The notes beneath the pieces were generated by a model. The model ran no database searches. It saw nothing but the letters and a program-made list of their open reading frames with translations, and had not been told where the DNA came from. Made by a program: the position numbers and the translations under genes. From Bacteroidales bacterium (GTDB taxonomy: Bacteria > Bacteroidota > Bacteroidia > Bacteroidales > F082), in NCBI GenBank assembly GCA_023229135.1, contig JALNZT010000001.1, forward strand, positions 124,001-188,000: a stretch of DNA of 64,000 nt, written 5' to 3'. Shown piece after piece: positions 41,455 to 51,175 of the stretch (positions within the stretch are counted from its first letter, which is position 1; each line of letters begins with the position of its first letter).

Positions 41455-43284
41455 TTATCCTTCATTTTCGGTTTCCGGCTCAGAGCTTTCTGGCATGCCT
41501 ACTAATCCAAGCTCATCGGTATAGCCGTATAAGCGATCAAATTTAATTTTATATTTTTCTCTCAAAAACTTGCGTTTTACTTTCAGGGTAGGGGATAGTT
41601 CGCCGGTTTCTGGAGTCCATTCAGAGCAGACAAGTTCAAACTTTTTAATCTGTTGGTGTTTTCCCAGACTTTTATTTATTTCATCCACTTCCAATTGGTA
41701 GCGTTCTATTACTTTTATATTTTGGATTAAATCCCTGTTATCACGGTATTTAATACCATAACGATGACACCAGACGTGTAAAAAATGAAATGCAGGACAA
41801 AGGACAGCTGCTGCATATTTCTCATTTTCGCCCACCACCATGGCTTGTTCGATGAAAGCAGATTCTTTAAAACGGTTTTCCACAATCTGTGGTGCAACAT
41901 ATTTTCCGGTACTCAATTTAAAGATCTCCTTCTTCCGGTCAGTAATCTTCAGGATATTGTGTTCTAACAAAACACCCACATCACCTGTGTGAAACCATCC
42001 ATCCTTGTCGATGACTTCATTAGTCATCTCCGGATTCTTGTAATAACCCATCATAAGGCTGGGGCCTTTCATTAGTATTTCATTGTCTTCGGCAATCTTC
42101 ACCTCAACATTGTCAAGAACAGGACCTACCGTCCCGAATTGCATAAGCGGATAATGGCCGTGGTTGACAGCGATTACCGGCGATGTTTCGGTGAGGCCAT
42201 AACCTTCCATGACAGGGATACGCGCGCAGTTGAATACCCGTGCCAGACGTTCCTGCAATGAAGCACCTCCGGAGACAATCACTTGGATATTCCCGCCCAG
42301 TGCTTCGCGCCATTTGCTATAAATGAGCTTGTCGGCGATGGAACGCTGAAGTTCGTAAAAAGTCCCGTTCGCTTTATTCAGCTCGAATCTAAGCCCCAGA
42401 TCAACTGCCCAGAAAAATAGCATCCTTTTAATGCCGGTGAGCTCTTTGCCTTTGAGAATCAATTTATCGTATAGCTTTTCGATTACACGAGGCACAGCGG
42501 TAATTCCTTGCGGATTGACTTCACGCAGGTTGTCACCAATGGTTTCGATGCTCTCGGCATAGTAAACCGAAGTTCCATTGCTTTGAATCAGGTAATTGAC
42601 CATCCGCTCGAATACGTGACACAGCGGCAGGAAACTTAAAAAACGACCATGTTCATCAACTGGAAGAATTTTAATGCTTGCCTCAACATTGGAGATAAAG
42701 TTGCGGTGGCTTAGCATAACGCCTTTGCTTCTGCCGGTGGTGCCTGAGGTGTAAATAATCGACATCAGCTCGTCCTGATCTATAGAGGCTTTGATTTTTT
42801 CCAGCTTTTCAGCATCCTGATTTTCACTGCCAAGCTCAGTTATTTCAGTCCAGTTGGGGATACCTGGGAAAAGATCGATGGTAAATAATTTTTCGATATT
42901 GGCGGCTTTCTTCAGCAGTGGTTTGATATTATCGTAGAATTCTTTCGACGACACAATCACCATCCGTGCATCTGAATGTGTAAGTATGTGCTCGTATTCT
43001 ATAGGACTGATGTTGGGATAAACCGGTACATGTACCACACCAATCTGGCTCATACCCATATCCAGAAAATTCCATTCTGGACGGTTATTGCTGATGGTAA
43101 TCAATTTATCCCCTTTTTTAAATCCCATCGCTAGCAAGCCATAGCTTACCAGATCGGTCATGTTTCTGTATTCTGCCGTGGTGAATTTTTCCCATTTGCC
43201 ATTTCTCTTGATAGCAAGGGCATCATCTTTGGAATGTTTTTCAACCAGCTGCGATACGATGTCAAATGTTCTAAGGATTTTCAT
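41455..43284 (-). CDS. Long-chain acyl-CoA synthetase
   Basis: 609 residues from the ATG at 43284 (MKILRTFDIVSQLVEKH). The AMP-binding motif IIYTSGTTGRSKGVMLSH lies near residue 180 and EGYGLTETSPVIAVNH near 375. The adenylate-forming C-terminal lid (GWFHTGDVGVL ... DRKKEIFKLSTGKYVAP) is present. Activates fatty acids for the beta-oxidation genes upstream on the same strand. The frame extends to 43377 but only through AT-rich spacer. Confidence 0.92.
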   Translation of the reverse strand: MKILRTFDIVSQLVEKHSKDDALAIKRNGKWEKFTTAEYRNMTDLVSYGLLAMGFKKGDKLITISNNRPEWNFLDMGMSQIGVVHVPVYPNISPIEYEHILTHSDARMVIVSSKEFYDNIKPLLKKAANIEKLFTIDLFPGIPNWTEITELGSENQDAEKLEKIKASIDQDELMSIIYTSGTTGRSKGVMLSHRNFISNVEASIKILPVDEHGRFLSFLPLCHVFERMVNYLIQSNGTSVYYAESIETIGDNLREVNPQGITAVPRVIEKLYDKLILKGKELTGIKRMLFFWAVDLGLRFELNKANGTFYELQRSIADKLIYSKWREALGGNIQVIVSGGASLQERLARVFNCARIPVMEGYGLTETSPVIAVNHGHYPLMQFGTVGPVLDNVEVKIAEDNEILMKGPSLMMGYYKNPEMTNEVIDKDGWFHTGDVGVLLEHNILKITDRKKEIFKLSTGKYVAPQIVENRFKESAFIEQAMVVGENEKYAAAVLCPAFHFLHVWCHRYGIKYRDNRDLIQNIKVIERYQLEVDEINKSLGKHQQIKKFELVCSEWTPETGELSPTLKVKRKFLREKYKIKFDRLYGYTDELGLVGMPESSEPETENEG

Positions 43285-43418
43285 GTGAGTAAGGAATTGG
43301 TTAATAATAATATATTTAAGATTGTTTTGTTTTCGAAATATGGTGTAGATAAAGTTTTGCAGGAAGTTTTGGTTCAAATTTATTTATAAGCTGTTGTTTA
43401 ACACTGTTTGTATAGGGT

Positions 43419-43910
43419 TTAAGCATTGTTTTTTTTAGGTTTAAATGTCCAGGTGAACCAAAACCGCGCCACTACATCACCTTTGCTGTCAACACCTTCT
43501 GTGAAAACCTCACAGATCCGACCTTCGTTTTCGATGATGCTTTGGGCGATGGTTTTCTCCAATAATTCACCTTGATCGCAGGTAAAGATAATACGATTTC
43601 TGGCTTTTTTCACAAATTCTGCCTTTACTCCCAAAATTAGCATAGAAACAGGGGCTGAGCTTTTTTCTACATGAGCTATGGCAAGGATTCCGGTTGACAG
43701 TTCAGCAGCCATGCTGAGGGCAGCAAAATAAATAGAACGGAAAGAATTTTTTTTGATATAGTTGTAAGGCAATGATACTGATGCTTTTTCCATGGTCATA
43801 TTATCAATCCTAAGTCTGGCAAGAAAGCCCAGCGGTAGTTTCCATAGCAGAAACAACCTCATTTTCCAGGGGCGGTTGGCCAATGTTTCGGTTTTGTTTT
43901 TTTGACTCAT
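43419..43910 (-). CDS. DUF4442 hotdog-fold protein, probable acyl-CoA thioesterase
   Basis: 163 residues. The hotdog domain core is visible as SIYFAALSMAAELSTGILAI followed by SAPVSMLILGVKAEFVKKARN. DUF4442 family members are thioesterase-like. It lies between the acyl-CoA dehydrogenase and acyl-CoA ligase genes, so trimming of acyl-CoA pools is a sensible role. Catalytic residues are not obvious. Confidence 0.78.
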   Translation of the reverse strand: MSQKNKTETLANRPWKMRLFLLWKLPLGFLARLRIDNMTMEKASVSLPYNYIKKNSFRSIYFAALSMAAELSTGILAIAHVEKSSAPVSMLILGVKAEFVKKARNRIIFTCDQGELLEKTIAQSIIENEGRICEVFTEGVDSKGDVVARFWFTWTFKPKKNNA

Positions 43911-43929
43911 CTGTTGGGTTTTATTAAGC

Positions 43930-43951
43930 GGGACACGGAAATCCGTGCCCC
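43930..43951. terminator. Hairpin within the fatty-acid run
   Basis: GGGACACGGA / TCCGTGCCCC with one mismatch and a tight AAAT loop, between the dehydrogenase and DUF4442 genes. On the minus strand it is followed by TTAATAAAAC, a weak T-tract, so it may partly reduce transcription into the distal genes. Confidence 0.4.
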
Positions 43952-43975
43952 GGTTTTAAAAGGAAAAAGCCTAGT

Positions 43976-45760
43976 TTAGAAGGGATATTGATTTTTTTCG
44001 ATCATATGATCTGCAATGCGGCGGCGTGCTGCAATTGAGTTTAGGTTGGATGCTTTTGTAAAACGTTTCATCCCCATAAGCATGGCCTGTTGCTCGTCGC
44101 CGCTAGCAAAAGCGTTCACCGCATCCACTCCCGATTTGTTGATCTTGCCGGCCACATCATAGAAAAATACGTCAGTCATATCTTTATACAGGGCAAGTTT
44201 ATCCTCAGAAAGTATTTCACTGAGTTTTTCGGTGCGCAAAAGGCTGGATTCTGCAGCATAGGTAAGGATGATCATATCGGCCAGGGCTATCATGATTTCC
44301 TGCTCATCGGCGAACTTGTCCATATATTTCTGAATAGCAGCGCCGGCCACCATAAGGATAGACTTTTTAAAGTTGACCAGCATCTTCTTCTTGATCTCAA
44401 AGTAATCCGTCGTAACCGATCCGAAATCAGGAATTCCCATAAGTTCTGCTCCAACAGCTTTCGCCGGAGTCAAGAGGTCGATTTCACCTTTCATGGCTCT
44501 TTTGAGCAATTCGCCCACGATCACCATGCGGTTGATTTCGTTGGTGCCTTCAAAAATACGATTGATGCGTGAGTCGCGGTAAGCACGTTCCACCTGTGTT
44601 TCGGCTGAGTAGCCCATGCCGCCGTGTATTTGAACGCCTTCATCCACTACGTAGTCAAGTATTTCGGAGCCAAACACCTTAGCAATGCTAGCCTCAATGG
44701 CGTATTGACGGATGCCTTCAACGGTGGCTTTTCCTTTGTCCAGTCCCTGATCAATAAATGACTGAATGGCATCGTCGATGTTCTGGCTGGCCCGGTAAGT
44801 CAGCGATTCAGAGGCATAGGTGCGGATAGCCATTTCGCCCAGCTTCCATTTGATGGCACCAAAACCGGAGATAAGTGCGCCAAATTGTTTCCGCTCATTG
44901 GCATAATGCAAAGCCAGATCGATGGTGCCTTTACAACCTCCTACTGTTGCACCTGAGAGTTTCATGCGCCCCAGATTCAAGATGTTCAGCGCAATTTTAA
45001 AACCTCCCTGGCGCTCGCCCAATAGGTTTTCGGCAGGGATCACAGCCTTGTCAAAATAAACCTGCACGGTGGACGATCCTTTGATGCCCATTTTCTCTTC
45101 ATCGGCACCAATGGTGATGCCGGGCGTCTTGGTCTCCACGATAAAGGCACTCAGGTTTTTGTCGTCACCAATTTTGGCGAAAACGATGAGTACATCGGCT
45201 ATGCCACCATTGGTGATCCATATTTTAACGCCATCAAGTGTGTAAGTTTTTTCGTCCGCGCTTAACACGGCTTTGGTTTTGCCTGAGTTAGCATCCGAAC
45301 CAGCTTCAGCTTCGGTGAGGCAATAGGCGCCAATAAGTTCCCCGGATGCCAGTTTAGGCAGGTATTTTCGTTTTTGTTCTTCAGTGCCATAATACAAAAT
45401 GGGAAGCGTTCCAATGCCGGAATGGGCCGAGAATGCAACGGCAAAGCTGTAGCCTTTGCCCATTTCTTCCACAGCGAGCATGGATGTTACAAAATTTTGG
45501 CCAAAACCATCATACTCTTCCGGAACGGAAATACCCAGCAGCCCAAGTTCTCCTGCTTGCTTGAGTAGTTTGCTAAGTAATTCACGATCATGTTTTTCCA
45601 GCTGTTCCATCTTTGGAAGCACTTCTGACGCTGTAAAATCCTTACAGCTTTGCGCAATCATGCGCTGTTCTTCATTAAATTCTTCAGGGATAAATATATC
45701 CTGAGCCTGGGTTTCCTTAATTAAGAACTCTCCTCCGTTTAGCGATTTTTTTTCTGACAT
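43976..45760 (-). CDS. Acyl-CoA dehydrogenase (FadE-type, long form)
   Basis: 594 residues. FAD-binding motifs AYCLTEAEAGSDANSG near residue 145 and KIWITNGG near 175, the catalytic-Glu region YRDSRINRIFEGTNEINRM near 400, then a C-terminal extension of about 170 residues. The length and extension are like Bacillus FadE. First oxidation step of beta-oxidation. It follows the thiolase gene by 41 bp. Confidence 0.92.
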   Translation of the reverse strand: MSEKKSLNGGEFLIKETQAQDIFIPEEFNEEQRMIAQSCKDFTASEVLPKMEQLEKHDRELLSKLLKQAGELGLLGISVPEEYDGFGQNFVTSMLAVEEMGKGYSFAVAFSAHSGIGTLPILYYGTEEQKRKYLPKLASGELIGAYCLTEAEAGSDANSGKTKAVLSADEKTYTLDGVKIWITNGGIADVLIVFAKIGDDKNLSAFIVETKTPGITIGADEEKMGIKGSSTVQVYFDKAVIPAENLLGERQGGFKIALNILNLGRMKLSGATVGGCKGTIDLALHYANERKQFGALISGFGAIKWKLGEMAIRTYASESLTYRASQNIDDAIQSFIDQGLDKGKATVEGIRQYAIEASIAKVFGSEILDYVVDEGVQIHGGMGYSAETQVERAYRDSRINRIFEGTNEINRMVIVGELLKRAMKGEIDLLTPAKAVGAELMGIPDFGSVTTDYFEIKKKMLVNFKKSILMVAGAAIQKYMDKFADEQEIMIALADMIILTYAAESSLLRTEKLSEILSEDKLALYKDMTDVFFYDVAGKINKSGVDAVNAFASGDEQQAMLMGMKRFTKASNLNSIAARRRIADHMIEKNQYPF

Positions 45761-45801
45761 TTGATTACATTTTTTAGTTTTTCTCTATAAATTAGTTTGG
45801 T

Positions 45802-46974
45802 TTAAAGCATCTCAAATATTCCGGCACCACCCTGTCCGGTGCCAATACACATGGTGACGATTCCATATCTCCCTCCGCTGCGCTTGAGCTCGTGCATCAG
45901 CTGAACGGTGAGTTTAGAGCCTGTTGCGCCAAGCGGATGACCCAAGGCGATAGCGCCGCCATTGACATTGACTTTGCTTTCGTCAATGCCAAGTTCATTA
46001 ATCACTGCAATGGATTGAGAGGCAAAGGCTTCGTTGAGTTCGATGCCATCTATCTGGTCAAGTTTCATGCCTGCATGTTTTAACACTTTGGGAATGGCAT
46101 AAATAGGACCAACTCCCATTTTATAGGGTTCTACCCCAGCCACCTGGTAATCTACCAAACGGGCGATAGGAGTGAGGTTGAATTCTTTGAGGATTTTTTC
46201 TGAAACTACCAGTACAAAGGCAGCTCCATCCGACATCTGTGAGGAGTTCCCGGCCGTTGAGAAACCGTCGTCGGCAAAGGCCGGACGTAGCTTTGAGAGT
46301 GTTTCCATGCTTGTTCCCCTGCGCGGCCCTTCATCAGTGTCGAACAGCTTTTCTCTGGTGACAAGCTTGTCGTTTATCACCACATTTTCTTTGATGGTAA
46401 ACGGAACGATTTCTTGTTTGAACTTGCCGGCATCGATGGCAGCCAGGGCTTTTTCTACTGATTTAACAGCAAATTGATCCTGTGCTTCGCGCGATATCTT
46501 ATACTCTTTGGCAACCATTTCGCTGGTCAAGCCCATGCTTAAATACCATTTGGGATGCTTTTGAGCCACGGCAGGATTGGGAACCTGACGCCATCCTCCC
46601 ATGGATATCATCGACATGGTTTCGGCTCCTCCGGCCACGATAATGTCGGCTAGTCCGGCAGTAATTTTAGCTGAAGCGATGGCAATAGATTCGAGGCCGG
46701 AAGCACAATACCGGTTGATAGTTGAACCGGGCACTTCCACCGTGTCCAGAGACATCAGCGAAAGCATGCGTCCCATATTAAAGCCTGTTTCTGCTTCCGA
46801 GAAAGCATTTCCAACCACCACATCGTCGATACGTGTGTGGTCAATTTGAGGAAAGTCGGCAAGTAAATGCCTGATAACGGTTGCGGCGATATCGTCGGGC
46901 CGTGTAAAACGAAAGCTACCTCTGGGTGCTTTTCCAATTGGTGACCGATATCCTCCTACTATATATGCATTCAT
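45802..46974 (-). CDS. fadA: Acetyl-CoA acyltransferase (thiolase)
   Basis: 390 residues. Acyl-acceptor Cys in INRYCASGLESIAIA near residue 90, the ELNEAFASQS block near 330, GGAIALGHPLGATGSK near 345 and the C-terminal catalytic CIGTGQGGAG. A full-length degradative thiolase for the last step of beta-oxidation. Located between the FadN-type gene and the acyl-CoA dehydrogenase. Confidence 0.95.
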   Translation of the reverse strand: MNAYIVGGYRSPIGKAPRGSFRFTRPDDIAATVIRHLLADFPQIDHTRIDDVVVGNAFSEAETGFNMGRMLSLMSLDTVEVPGSTINRYCASGLESIAIASAKITAGLADIIVAGGAETMSMISMGGWRQVPNPAVAQKHPKWYLSMGLTSEMVAKEYKISREAQDQFAVKSVEKALAAIDAGKFKQEIVPFTIKENVVINDKLVTREKLFDTDEGPRRGTSMETLSKLRPAFADDGFSTAGNSSQMSDGAAFVLVVSEKILKEFNLTPIARLVDYQVAGVEPYKMGVGPIYAIPKVLKHAGMKLDQIDGIELNEAFASQSIAVINELGIDESKVNVNGGAIALGHPLGATGSKLTVQLMHELKRSGGRYGIVTMCIGTGQGGAGIFEML

Positions 46975-47004
46975 GATTATACGCTTTTTTGGTTTGAAAT
47001 TGAT

Positions 47005-49407
47005 TTAGTTTCTCAGAATTTCACCGGATGTAATCAGGCTTTGGATGCGCTCCAGTGTCTTGCGCTGCATACAAAGCTCCAGAAAGGCCTTCCGTTCGAG
47101 GTTCAGAAGGTACTGTTCAGAAACTTCTGATAAGGCTTCGGACACCTCTCCTCCGGCCATGACCATCCCGAGTTTTTCGGCAATCAATTTATCGTGTTCA
47201 CTCATATAATTGGCCGTAGCAAAGTTATCAGCACCCACATAAACCAATCCAAGGGCTTCTTTTCCAAGCACCCTGATATCAGTGCGCTGCACGGGTTTGG
47301 TGTAGCCTTTTTCTGCCATACTTAGTGCGGCTTTTTTGGCATAAGCCAACTGATGAGCCCGACTAACAATTACTTCATCAATGCCGGTACGCAAATAACC
47401 CAGGTCGAAAGCTTCGTAAGCTGAAGTGGAAACTTTTGCCTGACCGATACTTAAATAACGGTTCAGGAAAGCATTGGTGCGGATGTCGCCTTCCTTAAGT
47501 TCGTCTGACAGGCGGAGCGCAAACTCCTTGGTGCCACCACCGCCGGGAATCAAGCCAACACCAAATTCCACCAGACCCATATAGGTTTCGGAATGTGCTA
47601 TCACCTTGTCGCTGTGCATACAAACCTCGCAACCGCCGCCCAGGGTCATTCCATGTGGAGCAGTTATTACCGGAATGCTTGAATAACGCATTCGCATTGT
47701 AGTTTTCTGGAACCACTGTACCGCCATATCCAGCTCCTCGAATTCTTGTTCGATGGCCAGCATATATATCATGCCCACATTGGCTCCGGCCGAAAAATGC
47801 TCTCCTTCGTTGGAGATCACCAGCGCTTTGTAATCGGCTTCTGCCATATCCAATGCTTTGTTGAGCCCTTCGAGTACTCCTTGTCCGATGGTGTTCATCT
47901 TGGTGTGAAATTCGATGTTCAGCACGCCATCACCCAGGTCGAAAATGGAGGTGTCTGTATTTTTCCAGAGCACATTTGATGTGCGCAACACTTCAAGCGA
48001 AATCAAGGCTTCCTGCCCTGGAATTTCTTTGTACGATTTTGATGGAATATCGTAGAATTGTTTTTTGCCTTCTTTTACAGTATAAAAACTGGTAATTCCG
48101 GCATCAAGCATATCGTGAATCCACTGAGCGGGTTTTTTGCCGGCTGCCTCCATGGCCTTCACGGTTTCGGGAACTCCAACAGCATCCCAGGTTTGGAACG
48201 GACCCAGCTTCCATCCAAATCCGGCATTCATGGCGTCATCAACTTTGTAAAGCTCATCGGTGATTTCCGGAATGCGGTTAGAAACAAACTGGAACAGACT
48301 GTAGAAAGAGCTGCGGTAAAACTCCCCGGCTCTGCCCTTATCAGAAAAAAGGATTGGCATACGCTGATGCGGATCGTCGATACCTTTAGTTTTCTCGAAT
48401 ACAGAAAATTTGGGTTTTGGAGCCTCTATATATTCCATGGTGGCAGTATCCAGCGACAGGAATTTCTTCTGGCCATCTTCTTCTATTTTTTTATAAAATC
48501 CCTGTTTTGTTTTTGATCCCAGCCATTTGTTGTCCAGCATCTTTTGGAGATAGGCAGGAATTTTAAAGCTGTCATTGGATTCGTCCTTAGTGGTTTCGCG
48601 GATGTTGTTGGCCACATGAACCAGGGTGTCAAGTCCCACAATATCAGCGGTACGGAAGGTAGCTGACTTGGCTCTGCCAATGATAGTTCCGGTGAGCTTG
48701 TCAATTTCTGGAATGTTTAGTCCGGTTTTTTCGATATTGTTAAACAACTCCATAATAGAGTAGGTGCCTACCCGATTGGCAATAAAGGCGGGAGTGTCTT
48801 TGGCCAGCACAGGTGTTTTACCCAAAAAGCGGCTGGCGTAATCAGCCAGAAAATCCAGAACTTCGGGCAGGGTTTTACTCGTCGGAATGATTTCAAATAG
48901 TTGCAGGTACCTCGGTGGATTAAAGAAGTGAGTCCCACAAAAATGCTGTTGAAAATCCTCAGTCCTGCCTTCGATCATTTTTTCTACCGAGATTCCCGAA
49001 GTGTTGCTGGTGATGAGTGATCCGGGTTTACGGAATTTCTCCACCTTTTCAAACACCTGTTGTTTGATATCCAGACGCTCAATAACTACCTCGATTATCC
49101 AATCGCAGTCGTTAATTTTATGCAGGTCGTCATCAAAATTACCTGTATTGATTCGTTTGGCAAACGACTGTTTGTAAATTGGCGATGGCTTTGATTTGAG
49201 CGCCGCCGCAAGCGAATCGTTCACAATCCGGTTTCGGACGACTTTATCTTTCAGGCTGAGCCCCTTGCTTTTCTCGGCATCATTGGCTTCACGTGGAATG
49301 ATGTCAAGTAGCAATACATCAAGGCCGATGTTGGCATAATGGCAGGCGATTCCTGACCCCATCACTCCTGAGCCAAGCACCGCAACTTTGTTGATTGTAC
49401 GTTTCAT
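47005..49407 (-). CDS. fadN: 3-Hydroxyacyl-CoA dehydrogenase / enoyl-CoA hydratase (FadN-type)
   Basis: 800 residues. The dehydrogenase half is N-terminal (NAD motif VLGSGVMGSGIACHYA at residues 9-24) and the hydratase half C-terminal (HFSAGANVGMIY near 555, GLVEFGVGLIPGGGGTKEF near 620). This order is that of Bacillus FadN and is opposite to E. coli FadB. Performs the middle two steps of beta-oxidation. It follows the MarR gene by 20 bp. Confidence 0.92.
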   Translation of the reverse strand: MKRTINKVAVLGSGVMGSGIACHYANIGLDVLLLDIIPREANDAEKSKGLSLKDKVVRNRIVNDSLAAALKSKPSPIYKQSFAKRINTGNFDDDLHKINDCDWIIEVVIERLDIKQQVFEKVEKFRKPGSLITSNTSGISVEKMIEGRTEDFQQHFCGTHFFNPPRYLQLFEIIPTSKTLPEVLDFLADYASRFLGKTPVLAKDTPAFIANRVGTYSIMELFNNIEKTGLNIPEIDKLTGTIIGRAKSATFRTADIVGLDTLVHVANNIRETTKDESNDSFKIPAYLQKMLDNKWLGSKTKQGFYKKIEEDGQKKFLSLDTATMEYIEAPKPKFSVFEKTKGIDDPHQRMPILFSDKGRAGEFYRSSFYSLFQFVSNRIPEITDELYKVDDAMNAGFGWKLGPFQTWDAVGVPETVKAMEAAGKKPAQWIHDMLDAGITSFYTVKEGKKQFYDIPSKSYKEIPGQEALISLEVLRTSNVLWKNTDTSIFDLGDGVLNIEFHTKMNTIGQGVLEGLNKALDMAEADYKALVISNEGEHFSAGANVGMIYMLAIEQEFEELDMAVQWFQKTTMRMRYSSIPVITAPHGMTLGGGCEVCMHSDKVIAHSETYMGLVEFGVGLIPGGGGTKEFALRLSDELKEGDIRTNAFLNRYLSIGQAKVSTSAYEAFDLGYLRTGIDEVIVSRAHQLAYAKKAALSMAEKGYTKPVQRTDIRVLGKEALGLVYVGADNFATANYMSEHDKLIAEKLGMVMAGGEVSEALSEVSEQYLLNLERKAFLELCMQRKTLERIQSLITSGEILRN

Positions 49408-49427
49408 ATATTAATAGGTTTAAAAGT

Positions 49428-49886
49428 TTATTCTTCGTTGCAATTGTCACCGTTTATGAGCATGAGATCGTTGCAAACCTGCTTGCGGATAGTTTCGTTC
49501 ACACGGACAAAAGCTTCCATATCTGCCGGATCAATTTTTTCGGATAATTTTTTGTTGAACTCGACTACCACTTTGCGCACCCTGGAGCGCAGTTCTACTC
49601 CTCTGGGAGTTAAAAAAATCTTTACAACGCGGCGATCCTCTTCGTTTGATTCTCGGAAAATAAGGCCGTCGTCTTCCATGGTTTTTAACAAACGGCTCAA
49701 GCTTGAAGTACCCATTCCCATCATGGGAGCTATCTTGGTTGCCGGAACACCTTCCTTGCCAACATTGATCAAAACATAGCCGATTCCCTGTGTAATCCCG
49801 TTTTCTGCAGCCAGTAAATTGTACATTCTTCGCGTTGCGAAAAGGGTACTTCTGAGGTGAAAGTCAACTGTTTCCTGAATATTCAT
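49428..49886 (-). CDS. MarR-family regulator of the beta-oxidation run
   Basis: 152 residues from the ATG at 49886 (MNIQETVDFHLRSTLF). A winged-helix MarR fold: ATKIAPMMGMGTSSLSRLLKTMEDDGLIFRES and RRVVKIFLTPRG near residues 50-95. First gene of the minus-strand fatty-acid run, preceded by a -7 box and a perfect palindrome. Likely senses an acyl-CoA or fatty acid and controls the genes behind it, by inference. An extension to 49940 crosses the promoter and is rejected. Confidence 0.85.
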   Translation of the reverse strand: MNIQETVDFHLRSTLFATRRMYNLLAAENGITQGIGYVLINVGKEGVPATKIAPMMGMGTSSLSRLLKTMEDDGLIFRESNEEDRRVVKIFLTPRGVELRSRVRKVVVEFNKKLSEKIDPADMEAFVRVNETIRKQVCNDLMLINGDNCNEE

Positions 49887-49911
49887 ACAAAAATATGTTA
49901 TGCGTGCATTG

Positions 49912-49966
49912 CAAATGTAAACCATAAACTTAGTCTGCACAATCTTTATTGTGAAAATTTCACAAT
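49912..49966 (-). promoter_or_regulatory. Promoter and palindromic operator of the marR-fad run
   Basis: TACATTTG on the minus strand (49912-49919) is a perfect -7 box, 26 bp before the marR ATG. Upstream lies ATTGTGAAA-A-TTTCACAAT (49948-49966), a perfect 19-bp palindrome just beyond the expected -33 position. Size and symmetry suit a MarR dimer. Confidence 0.65.
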
Positions 49967-50302
49967 TATTTTTTTTAAGTCTGGTCTGGAAAAAGTTAGG
50001 GAAATTAAAAATATGTGTTCGGCGTCACGATAAACTGTTGGAAAGTCTTATCAATAATTACTGATTATCAGTACATTAAAAAATAATTTAGAATAATTTT
50101 AGGTGAAATATAAGCAGTTCTCTATCGACGAAAAATTACAAGCTTAACGCATAAAGGAAACGATTAAAAAAAAATATCCCGCAATAACACAAAAAGGCCT
50201 GGACTTATTCGGAGTTGCCAATAAATGAGTTTATAATCAGAATATCAGGCAGGAAGCGCAATGTCAGGAGAGCATTCAATGAAAGCAAGTCGCAAATGCA
50301 GC
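49967..50302. other. AT-rich intergenic region, nothing found
   Basis: About 335 bp between the fad operator and the end of the Gre-factor gene. Very AT-rich, with no gene, tRNA or strong hairpin. Confidence 0.5.
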
Positions 50303-50800
50303 TTACTCAACGGCCATAATCTTGAACACCCTTTCACCATGTGCCAGCTTTAGCGTTACTGAACTTCCGGCTTCTTGGTTCACCAGCAGTCTGGCGAGCG
50401 GAGAAGTGAAGGCAATTTTACCTTGTTTCAAATCGGCCTCATCCACACCAACTATCTGGAACTTTTGGGTCATACTTTGACCGCCAATTTGCAAGCTAAC
50501 AACAGAACCAAAATGAATTTTTTCAGAAGGTATATCTTCACGTTCAATAACTTGCGCTGAAACGATACGATTTTCAAGCATTTGTAATTTTATATTCACA
50601 ATGGCAATGGCGTTTTGCTTATCACGGTCATCGCCTGCTACCAATTGCTTTAGTTCCTTCTGAAGCGTCTCTTTTTCTTTCAGTAAGGCTTCCATTCCTA
50701 TAGGAGTGACGTAATTGGCTACACCAGTTGGCAAATCAGCCCTTGGTGCTACAAATGGCGTTTCACGCTGATCATCTTCGTTTACAAATGCTCGGCTCAT
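50303..50800 (-). CDS. GreA/GreB-family transcription factor
   Basis: 165 residues. The N-terminal start SRAFVNEDDQ and the C-terminal GreA/GreB domain (GSVVSLQIGGQ ... DLKQGKIAFTSPLARLLVNQEAG) are clear. The middle forms the expected coiled coil (LLKEKETLQKELKQL). Rescues backtracked RNA polymerase. It has single-gene context; assignment to GreA or GreB is not safe from sequence alone. Confidence 0.85.
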   Translation of the reverse strand: MSRAFVNEDDQRETPFVAPRADLPTGVANYVTPIGMEALLKEKETLQKELKQLVAGDDRDKQNAIAIVNIKLQMLENRIVSAQVIEREDIPSEKIHFGSVVSLQIGGQSMTQKFQIVGVDEADLKQGKIAFTSPLARLLVNQEAGSSVTLKLAHGERVFKIMAVE

Positions 50801-51175
50801 ACCAATATTATTAAAAGAAATGTTTTGTACTTAAAATTTTGAAAAGGCACAGACTTTTGTCCAAAAGCCTTAAGATGGATATCCCAACAAAGTTAACAAA
50901 TTATGTTAGAGTTGATATAAGACAGAAGTGTAGAACCTAATATTCGGCAAATCGCGTGAAAACCCCTCTGACTCGTAAAATAGTATGCATCAGGCCGGCA
51001 AAGGTTTCATTTTTGCCAGATCACCTTGAGGATTCCTGTTTTTTTATCACAGCTTGAGGATATTTAAAGAGAATGACCGAACTGCTGAAAAGCAATTCGG
51101 TCATCACTGTTTTGTTTATTTATATTTTACCTTAAGCTTGATATAGTTCAGGCTCAGTTTGTTGATACTCCGTAT
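50801..51175. other. Intergenic region with a terminator hairpin
   Basis: Contains the Gre-gene promoter side and, at 51073-51104, ATGACCGAA / TTCGGTCAT with a 14-nt loop. On the minus strand it lies 72 bp past the LruC gene stop and is a likely terminator for it. Nothing else seen. Confidence 0.6.
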
